Of a stretch of DNA of 64,000 nucleotides, positions 8,662 to 17,950 are shown piece after piece. Both the position numbers and the translations under genes were made by a program. The notes under the pieces are model-generated. The model had not been told where the DNA came from. It ran no database searches and was given only the letters and a program-made list of their open reading frames with translations. Positions within the stretch are counted from its first letter, which is position 1; every line of letters begins with the position of its first letter. The stretch is from JAUIET01 sp039111475 (lineage in GTDB: Bacteria > Pseudomonadota > Gammaproteobacteria > Pseudomonadales > JAUIET01), in NCBI GenBank assembly GCA_039111475.1, contig JBCCIP010000014.1, positions 1 through 64,000 on the forward strand, read 5' to 3'.

Positions 8662-9168
8662 ATGACCACTCCATTCGTTGCTGTGCTGATGGGCTCAGAC
8701 TCTGATTTACCTGTTATGGAAGCCAGCTTTGACGTGCTGGATAAACTGGGGTTGCGATTCGAGGCACGAGTACTGTCCGCGCACCGCACACCTGTGCAGG
8801 CGAAAGAATTTGTAAAAGACGCAGAACAGCGCGGTTGCCAGGTATTTATCGCGGCGGCTGGTATGGCGGCCCATTTGGCCGGAGCGGTTGCAGCAAACAC
8901 CGTCAAGCCAGTGATTGGCGTGCCTCTGAACGCCAGCATGGAAGGGCTTGATTCGCTGCTGTCTACCGTTCAGATGCCGCCAGGAATACCGGTTGGTTCT
9001 GTCGCCATCGGTAAAGCTGGCGCGAAAAACGCTGCCTATCTGGCCGCTCAGATTGTCTCTCTGGTGGATGAGGAGCTGGCGGCAAGGGTTCGTCAGGAAC
9101 GTGCTGACAATACTGAAGCTGTGTTAGCGAAAGACGCGAAGCTGCAAGAGCAATTGGCGGCGCGCTAA
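8662..9168 (+). CDS. purE: 5-(carboxyamino)imidazole ribonucleotide mutase
   Basis: Class I PurE converts N5-CAIR to CAIR in de novo purine synthesis. The 168-residue length is typical, and the motifs MGSDSDLPVME (residues 9-19), SAHRTP (near 40) with the catalytic His, and AAGMAAHLAG (near 66) are all intact. purK, the usual partner encoding the enzyme that makes N5-CAIR, does not follow; tsaC comes 26 bases downstream instead, so purK must be elsewhere. The gene is preceded by an unusual hairpin-rich intergenic region. Confidence 0.95.
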   Translation: MTTPFVAVLMGSDSDLPVMEASFDVLDKLGLRFEARVLSAHRTPVQAKEFVKDAEQRGCQVFIAAAGMAAHLAGAVAANTVKPVIGVPLNASMEGLDSLLSTVQMPPGIPVGSVAIGKAGAKNAAYLAAQIVSLVDEELAARVRQERADNTEAVLAKDAKLQEQLAAR

Positions 9169-9194
9169 GTCCAGCGGCATTCCAGGAAAAACGC

Positions 9195-9767
9195 GTGGCG
9201 AGCATCTCGCCGTTTAGGGTTCAGCGTGCGGTGGAAACACTGCAAGCAGGTGGCCTGCTTGCCTACCCCACCGAGTCAGTGTGGGGACTGGGCTGTGACC
9301 CGGACAACAGTCAGGCTTTATCCCGTTTATTGCAGCTGAAACGACGAAGCCCAGACAAAGGCCTGATTTTGGTGGCAGCCAGTAAGGAGCAGCTTCGCCC
9401 TTGGCTTGGCGAGCTAAGCGGTGAAGAATGGCAACGACTTGGTAGCCATCAAGACCACCCCACCAGCTGGATTGCACCCAGCAACCCTGATATTGATCCA
9501 TTGCTGAGTGGCGGCAGAACAAGCTTGTGCGTGAGAGTAAGCACTCACCCTGTGATTAGGCAACTGTGTAGCGCCTGGTCCGGTCCGATTGTATCCACAT
9601 CGGCGAATCCAAGTGGCCGCCCGCCGGCTAGAAGTTTGGCCCAGGTGCGCGGATATTTCGCAAACGCAGTAGACTACTATCTTGCAGGCGAGCTTGGTGG
9701 CACAACATCGGTCAGCGAAATCCGTTATATAGATAGCGGAGAGACCGTGCGAGCCATTGGGGCTTGA
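9195..9767 (+). CDS. tsaC: Threonylcarbamoyl-AMP synthase (YrdC/Sua5 family)
   Basis: Makes threonylcarbamoyl-AMP from Thr, bicarbonate and ATP, the first step of t6A37 tRNA modification. The 190-residue YrdC-type protein shows YPTESVWGLGCDP near residue 23, the basic KRRSPDKGLILV segment near 49 and STSANPSGRPPA near 135. Start is GTG with AGGA nine bases upstream. It lacks the C-terminal Sua5 domain, so it is the short TsaC form. Close spacing suggests co-transcription with purE and hemF. Confidence 0.93.
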   Translation: MASISPFRVQRAVETLQAGGLLAYPTESVWGLGCDPDNSQALSRLLQLKRRSPDKGLILVAASKEQLRPWLGELSGEEWQRLGSHQDHPTSWIAPSNPDIDPLLSGGRTSLCVRVSTHPVIRQLCSAWSGPIVSTSANPSGRPPARSLAQVRGYFANAVDYYLAGELGGTTSVSEIRYIDSGETVRAIGA

Positions 9768-9799
9768 GTAAGGCTTGAGCAACAACACACATACCATGC

Positions 9800-10696
9800 A
9801 TGGATAAAACAGCGGTTCGACAATACCTGATCGACTTACAACAAAACATCTGCACAGCGCTGCAAGAGCGCGATGCAGAGGTTCAGTATCTTGAAGATAG
9901 TTGGCAGCGGCCCGAGGGTGGTGGCGGTGAAAGCCGGGTGTTCAGCGACGGAGCCGTATTTGAAAAGGCCGGCGTTAACTTCTCCCATATTCTGGGCAGC
10001 TCGCTGCCCGCCAGTGCATCTCAGCGGCGCTCAGATATAGCGGGTCGACGCTGGGAGGCGATGGGAGTGTCGCTGGTAATCCACCCCAAAAACCCTTATG
10101 TACCGACGAGCCACGCCAACGTCCGATTTTTTGTTGCTGAGCAAGACGGTGCCGAGCCGGTTTGGTGGTTTGGTGGTGGCTATGACTTAACGCCGTATTA
10201 TGGTTTTGAGGAAGATTGTCAGCATTGGCACCGCACGGCCCGCGCTGCCTGCGCTGATTTTGGCGAGGACCGGTATGCCGAGCTAAAACGTTGGTGTGAT
10301 GAGTATTTTTTCAACAAGCATCGCAACGAAGCACGCGGTGTTGGTGGTTTGTTCTTCGATGACCTGGATGGCGATTTCGACAATACTTTTGCCTTTCTGC
10401 GCTCGGTAGGTGACAGTTTTCTGCCGGCCTATTTGCCGATAGTAGATCGCCGCAAAGACACTAAATGGGGCGAACGAGAGCGTAATTTCCAGCTTTACCG
10501 TCGTGGGCGTTACGTAGAATTTAATCTGGTTTACGACAGAGGCACTCTGTTTGGGCTGCAAAGTAATGGGCGTATAGAGAGTATTCTGATGAGCCTGCCT
10601 CCACTGGTGCGCTGGGAATATGGGTTTGAACCGGTGCCAGGCAGCGCTGAGGCCAATCTCACTGAGACGTTTCTGCCGCCGCGAGACTGGCTGTGA
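9800..10696 (+). CDS. hemF: Oxygen-dependent coproporphyrinogen-III oxidase
   Basis: Cytosolic enzyme that decarboxylates coproporphyrinogen III to protoporphyrinogen IX using O2. The 298-residue protein has the conserved RPEGGGGESRV segment near residue 36, the SHANVRFF block, YDLTPYYGFEED near 130 and RNEARGVGGLFFDD near 175. It feeds the heme supply needed by the oxidase and cytochromes encoded nearby. The stop overlaps the first possible aroE start (GTGA). Confidence 0.97.
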   Translation: MDKTAVRQYLIDLQQNICTALQERDAEVQYLEDSWQRPEGGGGESRVFSDGAVFEKAGVNFSHILGSSLPASASQRRSDIAGRRWEAMGVSLVIHPKNPYVPTSHANVRFFVAEQDGAEPVWWFGGGYDLTPYYGFEEDCQHWHRTARAACADFGEDRYAELKRWCDEYFFNKHRNEARGVGGLFFDDLDGDFDNTFAFLRSVGDSFLPAYLPIVDRRKDTKWGERERNFQLYRRGRYVEFNLVYDRGTLFGLQSNGRIESILMSLPPLVRWEYGFEPVPGSAEANLTETFLPPRDWL

Positions 10697-10719
10697 ACAC
10701 TACGCGCCGAAACAGCAAT

Positions 10720-11550
10720 ATGGATAACTATGCGGTCATCGGAAACCCGATTCAGCAGAGCAAGTCGCCTTTGATACATGGCATGTTTGCAGAGCAATGC
10801 GCACAGGCAGTGAATTACACAGCAATGTTCTCAGAAGTGGATCAATTTGGGCATACGGTGGCCGAATTTTTTGCCAATGGCGGCAGCGGGCTCAACATCA
10901 CTGTGCCTTTTAAACATCAGGCCTGGAAAATGGTTGATGACAGCAGCGAGGCGGCCAGTCGTGCGCGCGCTGTAAACACGATTAAACGCCTGGAAAACGG
11001 TGACCTGTATGGCACCAATACCGATGGGGTAGGTTTGCGCACCGATCTTCTGGAGAACCTGGGTTGGTCAATACGTGGCAAGCGCGTGCTTATTTTGGGC
11101 GCAGGTGGTGCGGTGCGTGGCGTATTACAACCACTGTTGGCGGAGCAGCCCGAGCTAATCGCTGTCTGTAACCGCTCCCTGGACAAGGCGGAGCAGCTCG
11201 TTAGTGAGTTTGATGAGCTTGGAGCAATCCGAGCGCTCAAGGTTAAAGTGTTAAAAACACATCGGTTTGATCTGGTTATCAATGCAACATCTGCCAGCTT
11301 GTATGGCGAACGTCCCGATGTTCCCGATGACGTGATTAACGATACGGCATACGTATACGACATGATGTATCAAGCCAAACCAACCGTATTTATGAACTGG
11401 GCCCAGAATTTGGGCGCAGCACATTGCAGCGATGGGCTGGGGATGCTGGTTGAACAGGCTGCCGAGTCATTCTTGTTGTGGCGAGGGGTTCGCCCGGATA
11501 CAGGTACAGTGATTGAACGTGTTAGAGCAACACTGGCAGAGCCCGCCTGA
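10720..11550 (+). CDS. aroE: Shikimate dehydrogenase (NADP+)
   Basis: Reduces 3-dehydroshikimate to shikimate in the chorismate pathway. With the ATG at 10720 the 276-residue protein begins MDNYAVIGNPIQQSKSPLIH, which lines up with the E. coli N-terminus; an in-frame GTG at 10693 overlapping the hemF stop would add nine residues and coupling makes it possible. The catalytic Lys lies in NITVPFK, the Asp in NTDGVG, and the NADP loop is GAGGAVRGV. It ends in a TGATG overlap with the next gene. Confidence 0.95.
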   Translation: MDNYAVIGNPIQQSKSPLIHGMFAEQCAQAVNYTAMFSEVDQFGHTVAEFFANGGSGLNITVPFKHQAWKMVDDSSEAASRARAVNTIKRLENGDLYGTNTDGVGLRTDLLENLGWSIRGKRVLILGAGGAVRGVLQPLLAEQPELIAVCNRSLDKAEQLVSEFDELGAIRALKVKVLKTHRFDLVINATSASLYGERPDVPDDVINDTAYVYDMMYQAKPTVFMNWAQNLGAAHCSDGLGMLVEQAAESFLLWRGVRPDTGTVIERVRATLAEPA

Positions 11551-11783
11551 TGCATGGCACGCAACCGCCAAAACGGTTTATCGCAGGTGCAGTGTGCACA
11601 CGCTGCGGCGCAATGGATAGAACCATGATGCATCACGCAGACGGCAAAATAATTAAAGAGTGTGTTGGCTGTGGTCACACAGAAGCGCTGGATGAGCTGG
11701 GCCAGTCAGGCGAGCTGCAAACCCGTGTTAGTCCTGAGCCCGCTCAAGATGAGACCACGGTGATCAAGATCATCAAGCCTTAG
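11550..11783 (+). CDS. YheV-family zinc-ribbon protein
   Basis: A 77-residue protein with two CxxC pairs (CTRCG near residue 16, CVGCG near 39) that form a probable zinc ribbon; the C-terminal third is acidic and low in structure. It matches the YheV (DUF2387) family of small putative metal-binding proteins as I recall it. Its ATG overlaps the aroE stop, and its stop overlaps that of the convergent MATE gene by four bases. Function is not known. Confidence 0.8.
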   Translation: MHGTQPPKRFIAGAVCTRCGAMDRTMMHHADGKIIKECVGCGHTEALDELGQSGELQTRVSPEPAQDETTVIKIIKP

Positions 11784-13189
11784 GCAAGTGGTCCATCCGC
11801 CAGGCTAGCTGTGGTCTTTAGTGGCGCAATCCACCGACCGCGCTCGCTGTACACTCGATAATAAACGGCCAATGCCACCCCTCTGGCCAGATTGAACACT
11901 GTAAACGCAAACCACAGCCCGTGATTGCCCCATTCAAGGGTCAGATACCATAAAGGCAGGAAAACGAATAAAGCGCATGCCAGCATGCTGTTGCGCATGG
12001 CAGCGGTTTGCGCCGCACCAATAAACACACCGTCAAACAAATAACACCATACGGCAGCCATTGGCATGGCCAACAGCCAAACGAAATAAACGCTGAGCTC
12101 GGCCTGGACAGCCTCAATACTGCTGTAGCTGTAAACGATGAGGTGCTGACTGGCAAGCAAAGCGAGGGTAATCACGACGCTGGCGCCCACGCAGCAAATC
12201 AGACAGGCCCTGACGGTGGCCTGAAATTTGAGGTTACTGCGCTTGCCAATGGCATAACCGCACAGGCTTTCTGCGGCGTGGGCGAAGCCGTCCAGTGCAA
12301 ATGCCGCTAGCAGCACTAACTGTAGCAAAATGGCATTGGCGGCCAGTATGGTGTCGCCTTGCTGTGCGCCCTGGGCGGTAAAAAACAGAAAGCAGAACAA
12401 TAAGCAGAAGGTGCGCAGCATAAGATCTGCATTCATCTGCAATAACTTTTTGACCGTTTTGCCATCGAGCAGTGCGGTTAATGAAACAGTCGCTTTTTTA
12501 CCTGTTGGCGACACTTTTGCCTCGGCTGGCACTGAATGGCGGCGTACGAACACGCCTAAGGCAATCAGGCAGCCTGTGTATTCCGATATCACGGTTGCCC
12601 AGGCGGCACCGTCGCTGTTAAGGCCGAGTTTCATAATCAATAGGTAGTCGAGCACAATGTTAAGCACATTCGTTGTAATAATGACCAACATAACGGCACG
12701 GGTGTTTTGTACACCAATCATCCAGCCGCTAAGGCAATAGGTGACCAGAACAGCAGGCAAACTGTAGAAGCGGATCTGGCTGTAGCTTAGCGCGAGCTTA
12801 TCAACCTGCTCACTGGCATCGACAAATATCAGTGCAGGCGCCAGTAAAAAGTCTCGCAATAGCAGCAAAACAAGGCCGATCAACAGACTGAGCGCTACAG
12901 CGCGTGCGACGCCAAGTTCTATTTCGTGTGAATTGTTAGCGCCGTGAAGTTGCGCAGTCAGGCCGGTGGTGCTGGTACGTAAAAAGGAGAAAGTCCAGGC
13001 AACCATGGCCATAATGCTGCCACCCACCGACACAGCGCCCAGATAAGTGGGGCTGTCGAGATGGCCTAAAATAGCAGTATCCACTATACCCAATAGTGGA
13101 ATGCTGATATTAGATAGCATCAAGGGCCAGGCCAGTGCCCAGATTCGATGGTAAGTGATGGGGTCTGTCTCGAGTGTACGGTTTAACAC
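11780..13189 (-). CDS. MATE family efflux transporter (DinF-like)
   Basis: Inner-membrane multidrug/metabolite antiporter of 469 residues with about 12 hydrophobic segments arranged as two similar halves, the MATE pattern. The N-terminal signature (RIWALAWPLMLSNISIPLLG, with VDTAILGHL close behind) is typical of the DinF branch, which uses a proton or sodium gradient to expel cationic compounds or organic acids. It is the only leftward gene between the aroE block and the oxidase cluster; its promoter must lie in the 260-base gap shared with coxB. Substrate cannot be told from sequence. Confidence 0.88.
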   Translation of the reverse strand: MLNRTLETDPITYHRIWALAWPLMLSNISIPLLGIVDTAILGHLDSPTYLGAVSVGGSIMAMVAWTFSFLRTSTTGLTAQLHGANNSHEIELGVARAVALSLLIGLVLLLLRDFLLAPALIFVDASEQVDKLALSYSQIRFYSLPAVLVTYCLSGWMIGVQNTRAVMLVIITTNVLNIVLDYLLIMKLGLNSDGAAWATVISEYTGCLIALGVFVRRHSVPAEAKVSPTGKKATVSLTALLDGKTVKKLLQMNADLMLRTFCLLFCFLFFTAQGAQQGDTILAANAILLQLVLLAAFALDGFAHAAESLCGYAIGKRSNLKFQATVRACLICCVGASVVITLALLASQHLIVYSYSSIEAVQAELSVYFVWLLAMPMAAVWCYLFDGVFIGAAQTAAMRNSMLACALFVFLPLWYLTLEWGNHGLWFAFTVFNLARGVALAVYYRVYSERGRWIAPLKTTASLADGPLA

Positions 13190-13449
13190 ACTACACTTAC
13201 TGAACGCTCTAGAAAAAGCGGATTAATGGTTGGAATTACACACTAATTCTCGAGATTTACAGGCTAGCGGTACGCAAATGAGATTTGCTATACTCGCATA
13301 GTTTTGCCAGACCGAACAAGGAAAGACAGTCTCAGGCAATGGAAGGCTTAATTTTTTGCAAACACAAACCCTTGCATTCAGCAAACGCACAGAAGTGACG
13401 CGAGCGGTTGTCGGCGGTTTCATCAACATTTGATATGGGGTCAAGATCA

Positions 13450-14625
13450 ATGTCATTAGATCTTTCTAAGTCACTTTCACCTATGCGCGGAGCGTTGGCA
13501 CCTAAGAGCTGCGCGCTAGTTGGTGCTGGCTTATTGCTTGGCAGCGCGGCTGCAGTTGCCGAACCAGCCGAGCGCTGGGGCTTGAACATGACGCAGGGTG
13601 TGACTGAGATCAGTCGAGGTATCTATGACTTGCACATGCTGATTTTCTGGATATGCGTTGTCATCGGTATTCTGGTGTTCGGCGTGATGTTTTATTCCAT
13701 GTATAAATACCGCCATTCAAGAGGCGTAAAGCCGGCGACTTTCCACGAAAGCACCTCCGTAGAAATAGCCTGGACGGTTATTCCGGCCATTATCTTGATT
13801 GCCATGGGTATCCCGGCGTCAAGCATGCTGATGGAGATGTACGACGACGCCGAAGACGCGGAACTGAGTGTTTTGGTCACTGGTTATCAGTGGAAGTGGA
13901 AGTATGAGTACATGGACGAGGGTGTAAGCTACTTCAGCAACATGCGTACTTCGCGCGACGAGATCAACAACATCGAACCCAAAGGCGAGCACTACTTGCT
14001 TGAGGTAGATAATCCGCTGGTGATTCCAACCCACACTAAAGTACGGTTTTTGATCACTGCAAACGATGTAATTCACGCCTGGTGGGTACCAGCGTTTGCG
14101 GTAAAGCAAGACGCGATCCCTGGTTTTATCAACACAGCCTGGACCATTGTTGAAGAGGAAGGTGTGTACAGGGGCCAGTGCGCGGAACTGTGCGGCCGCG
14201 ATCATGGTTTTATGCCGATTGTTGTTAACGCGGTGGAAAAATCGGAATACAACAGCTGGCTAGGAGCTCGTCAGGCGGAAGCCGCTGAGTTGGCGCAGCT
14301 AATCAAGCAAGAGCAATCCTTTGATGATTTGATGAGCGCAGGTCGTGACGTTTACAACAAGCAATGCGTGGTATGCCATGGCGCCAACGGTGAAGGCGGT
14401 GTTGGTAATGCCATAGCCGGTAGCCCGATAGCCACAGGTGCTATGGATCAGCACTTGTCAGTGATGGTCAACGGTGTTGCGGGTACCGCGATGCAGGCCT
14501 TCGGTGCGCAACTGAACGAAATTGAGTTGGCCGCTGTTGTCACTTATTCCCGCAACTCATGGGGGAATAATATGGGAGACAGCATTCAGCCGGTAGACGT
14601 TTACAACTTCAAGCAAGCAAATTAA
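13450..14625 (+). CDS. coxB: Cytochrome c oxidase subunit II with fused cytochrome c domain
   Basis: Electron-entry subunit of an aa3-type oxidase. The 391-residue protein has a signal peptide (cleaved near AVAEP, residue 37), two membrane helices (about residues 60-85 and 100-125), and a periplasmic cupredoxin domain whose CuA ligands are visible in CAELCGRDHGFM. A C-terminal class I cytochrome c domain with one heme site (CVVCHG near residue 309) is fused, as in the Pseudomonas aa3 enzyme. Start: the frame opens at 13408, but ATG 13450 has GGGG ten bases upstream and gives a clean signal peptide. Confidence 0.95.
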   Translation: MSLDLSKSLSPMRGALAPKSCALVGAGLLLGSAAAVAEPAERWGLNMTQGVTEISRGIYDLHMLIFWICVVIGILVFGVMFYSMYKYRHSRGVKPATFHESTSVEIAWTVIPAIILIAMGIPASSMLMEMYDDAEDAELSVLVTGYQWKWKYEYMDEGVSYFSNMRTSRDEINNIEPKGEHYLLEVDNPLVIPTHTKVRFLITANDVIHAWWVPAFAVKQDAIPGFINTAWTIVEEEGVYRGQCAELCGRDHGFMPIVVNAVEKSEYNSWLGARQAEAAELAQLIKQEQSFDDLMSAGRDVYNKQCVVCHGANGEGGVGNAIAGSPIATGAMDQHLSVMVNGVAGTAMQAFGAQLNEIELAAVVTYSRNSWGNNMGDSIQPVDVYNFKQAN

Positions 14626-14662
14626 TAGCAGCAACGCTGCGGTTAAAAGAGAGGAGCCCACA

Positions 14663-16216
14663 ATGGGAGATCATGGTCCAGCAAAAGGCTTAAGCCGATG
14701 GCTTTTTACAACCAACCATAAAGATATTGGCACGCTGTATCTTTGGTTCAGCTTTGCTATGTTTCTGGTTGGCGGTATTTTCGCCCTGGTGATTCGAGCC
14801 GAATTGTTCGAGCCCGGTCTGCAAATCGTGCAGCCCGAATTCTTTAACCAGATGACCACCATGCACGGTCTTGTGATGGTCTTTGGTGCGGTTATGCCGG
14901 CCTTTGTGGGTTTGGCCAACTGGTTGGTGCCAATGATGATTGGTGCTCCAGACATGGCGCTGCCGCGCATGAACAACTGGAGCTTCTGGATCCTTCCGTT
15001 TGCTTTTTTCATGATGTTGTCGTCGCTGTTTGTTGAAGGGGGTGCGCCAAACTTTGGTTGGACCTTCTACGCACCGCTGTCGACAACCTATGCACCGCCG
15101 AGTGTGACGTTCTTTATTTTCGCCGTACACATCATGGGTGCGTCGTCGATCATGGGGTCTATTAATATCATCGCGACCATCATGAACCTGCGCGCTCCTG
15201 GCATGACATACATGAAAATGCCCCTGTTCGTTTGGACATGGTTCATTACTGCGTATCTGCTCATTGCCGTTATGCCAGTACTTGCGGGTGTGGTGACAAT
15301 GATGTTGATGGACATTCACTTTGGCACCAGCTTCTTCAGTGCAGCCGGCGGTGGTGACCCTGTACTCTTTCAGCACATCTTCTGGTTCTTTGGGCACCCC
15401 GAGGTGTACATCATGATTCTGCCGGCGTTTGGTATTGTCTCGCAGATCATACCAACGTTTTCGCGCAAGCCCCTGTTTGGCTACGACTCAATGGTGTATG
15501 CAACTGCGTCGATCGCTTTTCTGTCATTCATTGTTTGGGCGCACCACATGTTTACAGTAGGTATGCCAATTGCCGGTGAATTGTTCTTCATGTGGGCAAC
15601 AATGCTGATTGCGGTACCAACCGGTGTGAAGGTGTTCAACTGGGTAACCACCATGTTCCGTGGTTCCATCAGTTTTGAAACGCCAATGCTGTTTTCAATC
15701 GCGTTCGTAATATTATTCACTATCGGTGGCTTCTCTGGCTTGATGCTTGCTATTGCGCCTGCTGACTTCCAATACCACGACACATACTTTGTTGTTGCGC
15801 ATTTCCATTATGTACTGGTGCCAGGTGCGATCTTCGGCATCATGGCGGCGGTGTATTACTGGCTGCCAAAGTGGTGCGGCAATATGTACGACGAAACGCT
15901 GGGCAAAACGCACTTTTGGTTGTCATTCGTTGGCCTGAACGTCACGTTCTTCCCTATGCACTTTGTAGGGCTGGCAGGCATGCCGCGCCGTATTCCAGAT
16001 TACGCCTTGCAGTTTGCTGACTTCAACCAGATTGCCAGTGTTGGCGCATTCCTGTTTGGCGCGTCACAGGTATTCTTTATGTTCATCGTGATCAAAACCA
16101 TCATGGGTGGCAAGAAAGCGACTGATCAGGTGTGGGAAAGTGCCGAAGGTCTGGAGTGGACCATCCCATCACCAGCGCCTTACCACACGTTCACTACACC
16201 ACCTGAAGTGAAGTAG
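14663..16216 (+). CDS. ctaD: Cytochrome c oxidase subunit I
   Basis: Catalytic heme-copper subunit, 517 residues, twelve membrane helices. The active-site helix carries GHPEVY near residue 243, whose His and Tyr make the crosslink at CuB, and the other CuB histidines are in AHHMFTVG; the heme ligands follow in VAHFHYVLV. The HPEVY motif and the K/D-channel residues place it in type A heme-copper oxidases. A good Shine-Dalgarno (GAGGAG) precedes the ATG. It lies 37 bases after coxB in the cox operon. Confidence 0.97.
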   Translation: MGDHGPAKGLSRWLFTTNHKDIGTLYLWFSFAMFLVGGIFALVIRAELFEPGLQIVQPEFFNQMTTMHGLVMVFGAVMPAFVGLANWLVPMMIGAPDMALPRMNNWSFWILPFAFFMMLSSLFVEGGAPNFGWTFYAPLSTTYAPPSVTFFIFAVHIMGASSIMGSINIIATIMNLRAPGMTYMKMPLFVWTWFITAYLLIAVMPVLAGVVTMMLMDIHFGTSFFSAAGGGDPVLFQHIFWFFGHPEVYIMILPAFGIVSQIIPTFSRKPLFGYDSMVYATASIAFLSFIVWAHHMFTVGMPIAGELFFMWATMLIAVPTGVKVFNWVTTMFRGSISFETPMLFSIAFVILFTIGGFSGLMLAIAPADFQYHDTYFVVAHFHYVLVPGAIFGIMAAVYYWLPKWCGNMYDETLGKTHFWLSFVGLNVTFFPMHFVGLAGMPRRIPDYALQFADFNQIASVGAFLFGASQVFFMFIVIKTIMGGKKATDQVWESAEGLEWTIPSPAPYHTFTTPPEVK

Positions 16217-16241
16217 TTTTACAGGGCGCTGTAGAAACATT

Positions 16242-16820
16242 ATGGACCAGTCAGTCAAAAAAACCGTTCGCAATTCACTGTTCGCCGTAGTGGGCATGTT
16301 TGCGTTCGGCTTTGCACTGGTGCCTATCTATGATGTGTTTTGTGATATCACCGGCTTGAACGGTAAAACCTCTGATACCGCCTACGTGGCCGTTGATGTG
16401 GCGGTAGATACCAGTAGAACGGTTACGGTGCAGTTTGTTGCTACAAACAATGAGAATATGCCGTGGGAGTTTAAACCCGCTGTGAGCTCAATGCGGGTTC
16501 ACCCTGGTGAGGCGGTCAGCACTGAGTTTTTTGCGCGCAACCCCAAGTCAGTGTCTATGATTGCGCAAGCCGTACCCAGCGTGGTGCCGTTTAAAGCGGC
16601 CGAATATTTTCATAAAACGGAGTGTTTTTGCTTTAACCAACAGCCACTCGAAGGGCGCAGTGAAACGTTGATGCCGCTGCGTTTTATTGTTGATGTTGAT
16701 TTACCGAAAGAAGTAAAAACCATCACTCTGGCGTATACGCTGTTTGATGTAACCGAGAGCTTTAAGACCGCGGCCGTAGACGCTAACGCTAACACCAAGC
16801 AGGCGGCAGGAACGATTTAA
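16242..16820 (+). CDS. ctaG: Cytochrome c oxidase copper chaperone Cox11/CtaG
   Basis: Membrane-anchored periplasmic protein that delivers copper to the CuB site of subunit I. One N-terminal membrane helix (residues 12-32) is followed by an immunoglobulin-like domain with the copper motif CFCF (in KTECFCFNQQ near residue 127). 192 residues is normal. Placed between ctaD and ctaE as in Pseudomonas; its stop is followed at once by a long hairpin. Confidence 0.95.
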   Translation: MDQSVKKTVRNSLFAVVGMFAFGFALVPIYDVFCDITGLNGKTSDTAYVAVDVAVDTSRTVTVQFVATNNENMPWEFKPAVSSMRVHPGEAVSTEFFARNPKSVSMIAQAVPSVVPFKAAEYFHKTECFCFNQQPLEGRSETLMPLRFIVDVDLPKEVKTITLAYTLFDVTESFKTAAVDANANTKQAAGTI

Positions 16821-16824
16821 ACTT

Positions 16825-16879
16825 GGGAGGGTTTGAACAAATATTCGATATCACTGCGAATCTTTATTCAAACCCTCCC
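16825..16879 (+). repeat. Long intercistronic hairpin between cox11 and ctaE
   Basis: A perfect 13-bp inverted repeat (GGGAGGGTTTGAA at 16825-16837, TTCAAACCCTCCC at 16867-16879), with a second inner stem ATTCG/CGAAT (16842-16846, 16856-16860). It begins five bases after the cox11 stop and ends 25 bases before the ctaE start, leaving the ctaE ribosome site (GGAG at 16893) free. No T-run follows, so it is more likely an mRNA-processing or stability element than a terminator. Confidence 0.6.
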
Positions 16880-16904
16880 TCAACCTTTGCGATGGAGCAA
16901 TCTA

Positions 16905-17882
16905 ATGTCGTCAAGCAATAGTAATAGCGATTACGAGCATTATTACGTACCCGATAGCAGCAAGCTGCCTATTTTTGCCAGTCTGTTTCTGTTCATAACC
17001 GTATATGGTGCAGCAACGCTGTTTAACAATATGAGCGGCATGCCGGCCACCTTCCAGGGCGACTGGGTTCACTGGATTCTGATTCTGGGGTTTGTCGGTT
17101 TTTCCTGGGTGCTTTACGTTTGGTTCAGCACGACTATTCGCGAAAACCTGCAGGGCTTGCCAAGTGCGCAGCTCAAGCGTTCCTACGTCATGGGTATGCT
17201 GTGGTTTATTTTTTCCGAAGTAATGTTCTTCTTCGCCTTCTTCGGCGCACTTTTTTATGTTCGTAATTTAGCTGGCCCATGGTTAGGCGGCGAAGGTGAC
17301 AAGGCGATTACCAATCTGTTGTGGCAGGGCTTTCAGTACGACTGGCCAATGATGGTCACACCTCAACAGGCTGCTGAGGCGTCTGGTGGGCAAATCACCG
17401 CTATAACTAATGAGTTCAGTGGCCCAGACAAGCACATGGCGTTCCCTGGGTTTGGCGCAATGTTTGGTTGGCTGCCGCTGTGGAACACAATCATTCTGCT
17501 GACTTCCAGTGGCACGGTGCACATCGCTCACCACGCGCTTAAGGAAGGCAACAAGCAGAAAATGAAGCTTTGGCTGGGCATCACTGTATTGCTGGGTATT
17601 ATTTTCGTTTTCTTGCAAGCCTATGAATACTACGAGGCCTACGAGCACTATGGCTTAACGCTGAACGCGGGTATTTACGGCTCAACGTTCTTTATGCTGA
17701 CCGGCTTCCACGGTTTCCATGTGTGTATTGGCGCATTTATGCTACTGGTGATGTGGCTGCGTGCGACTCAGCGTGATCACTTCACGCCTGAAGACCACTT
17801 TGGTTTTGAAGCAGCTTCCTGGTACTGGCACTTTGTTGATGTGGTCTGGGTAGGTCTGGTGTTCTTCGTTTACATCTTCTAA
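16905..17882 (+). CDS. ctaE: Cytochrome c oxidase subunit III
   Basis: Third core subunit of the aa3 oxidase, seven membrane helices, binding structural lipids and supporting proton uptake. With ATG 16905 (GGAG nine bases upstream) it is 325 residues; the frame remains open upstream to a TTG at 16833 that lies within the intercistronic hairpin and is unlikely to be used. Family blocks FSEVMFFFAFFGALFY near residue 102 and the C-terminal GFHGFHVCIGAFML and WYWHFVDVVW are clear. Confidence 0.95.
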   Translation: MSSSNSNSDYEHYYVPDSSKLPIFASLFLFITVYGAATLFNNMSGMPATFQGDWVHWILILGFVGFSWVLYVWFSTTIRENLQGLPSAQLKRSYVMGMLWFIFSEVMFFFAFFGALFYVRNLAGPWLGGEGDKAITNLLWQGFQYDWPMMVTPQQAAEASGGQITAITNEFSGPDKHMAFPGFGAMFGWLPLWNTIILLTSSGTVHIAHHALKEGNKQKMKLWLGITVLLGIIFVFLQAYEYYEAYEHYGLTLNAGIYGSTFFMLTGFHGFHVCIGAFMLLVMWLRATQRDHFTPEDHFGFEAASWYWHFVDVVWVGLVFFVYIF

Positions 17883-17905
17883 ACGCAGAAACAACATGCT
17901 GACGC

Positions 17906-17936
17906 AAAAAGGGGCGGTGTAGTACCGCCCCTTTTT
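17906..17936. terminator. Bidirectional rho-independent terminator
   Basis: Perfect 13-bp stem AAAAAGGGGCGGT / ACCGCCCCTTTTT with a five-base loop, placed between the convergent ctaE and DUF2909 genes. A-tract and T-tract on the two sides let it stop transcription from both directions. Confidence 0.9.
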
Positions 17937-17950
17937 ATTCCGGCAGTTGC

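Noticed and set aside
16833..16904. Upstream extension of ctaE from TTG 16833
   Set aside because: The extension is encoded by the intercistronic hairpin and the internal ATG 16905 has a proper Shine-Dalgarno.
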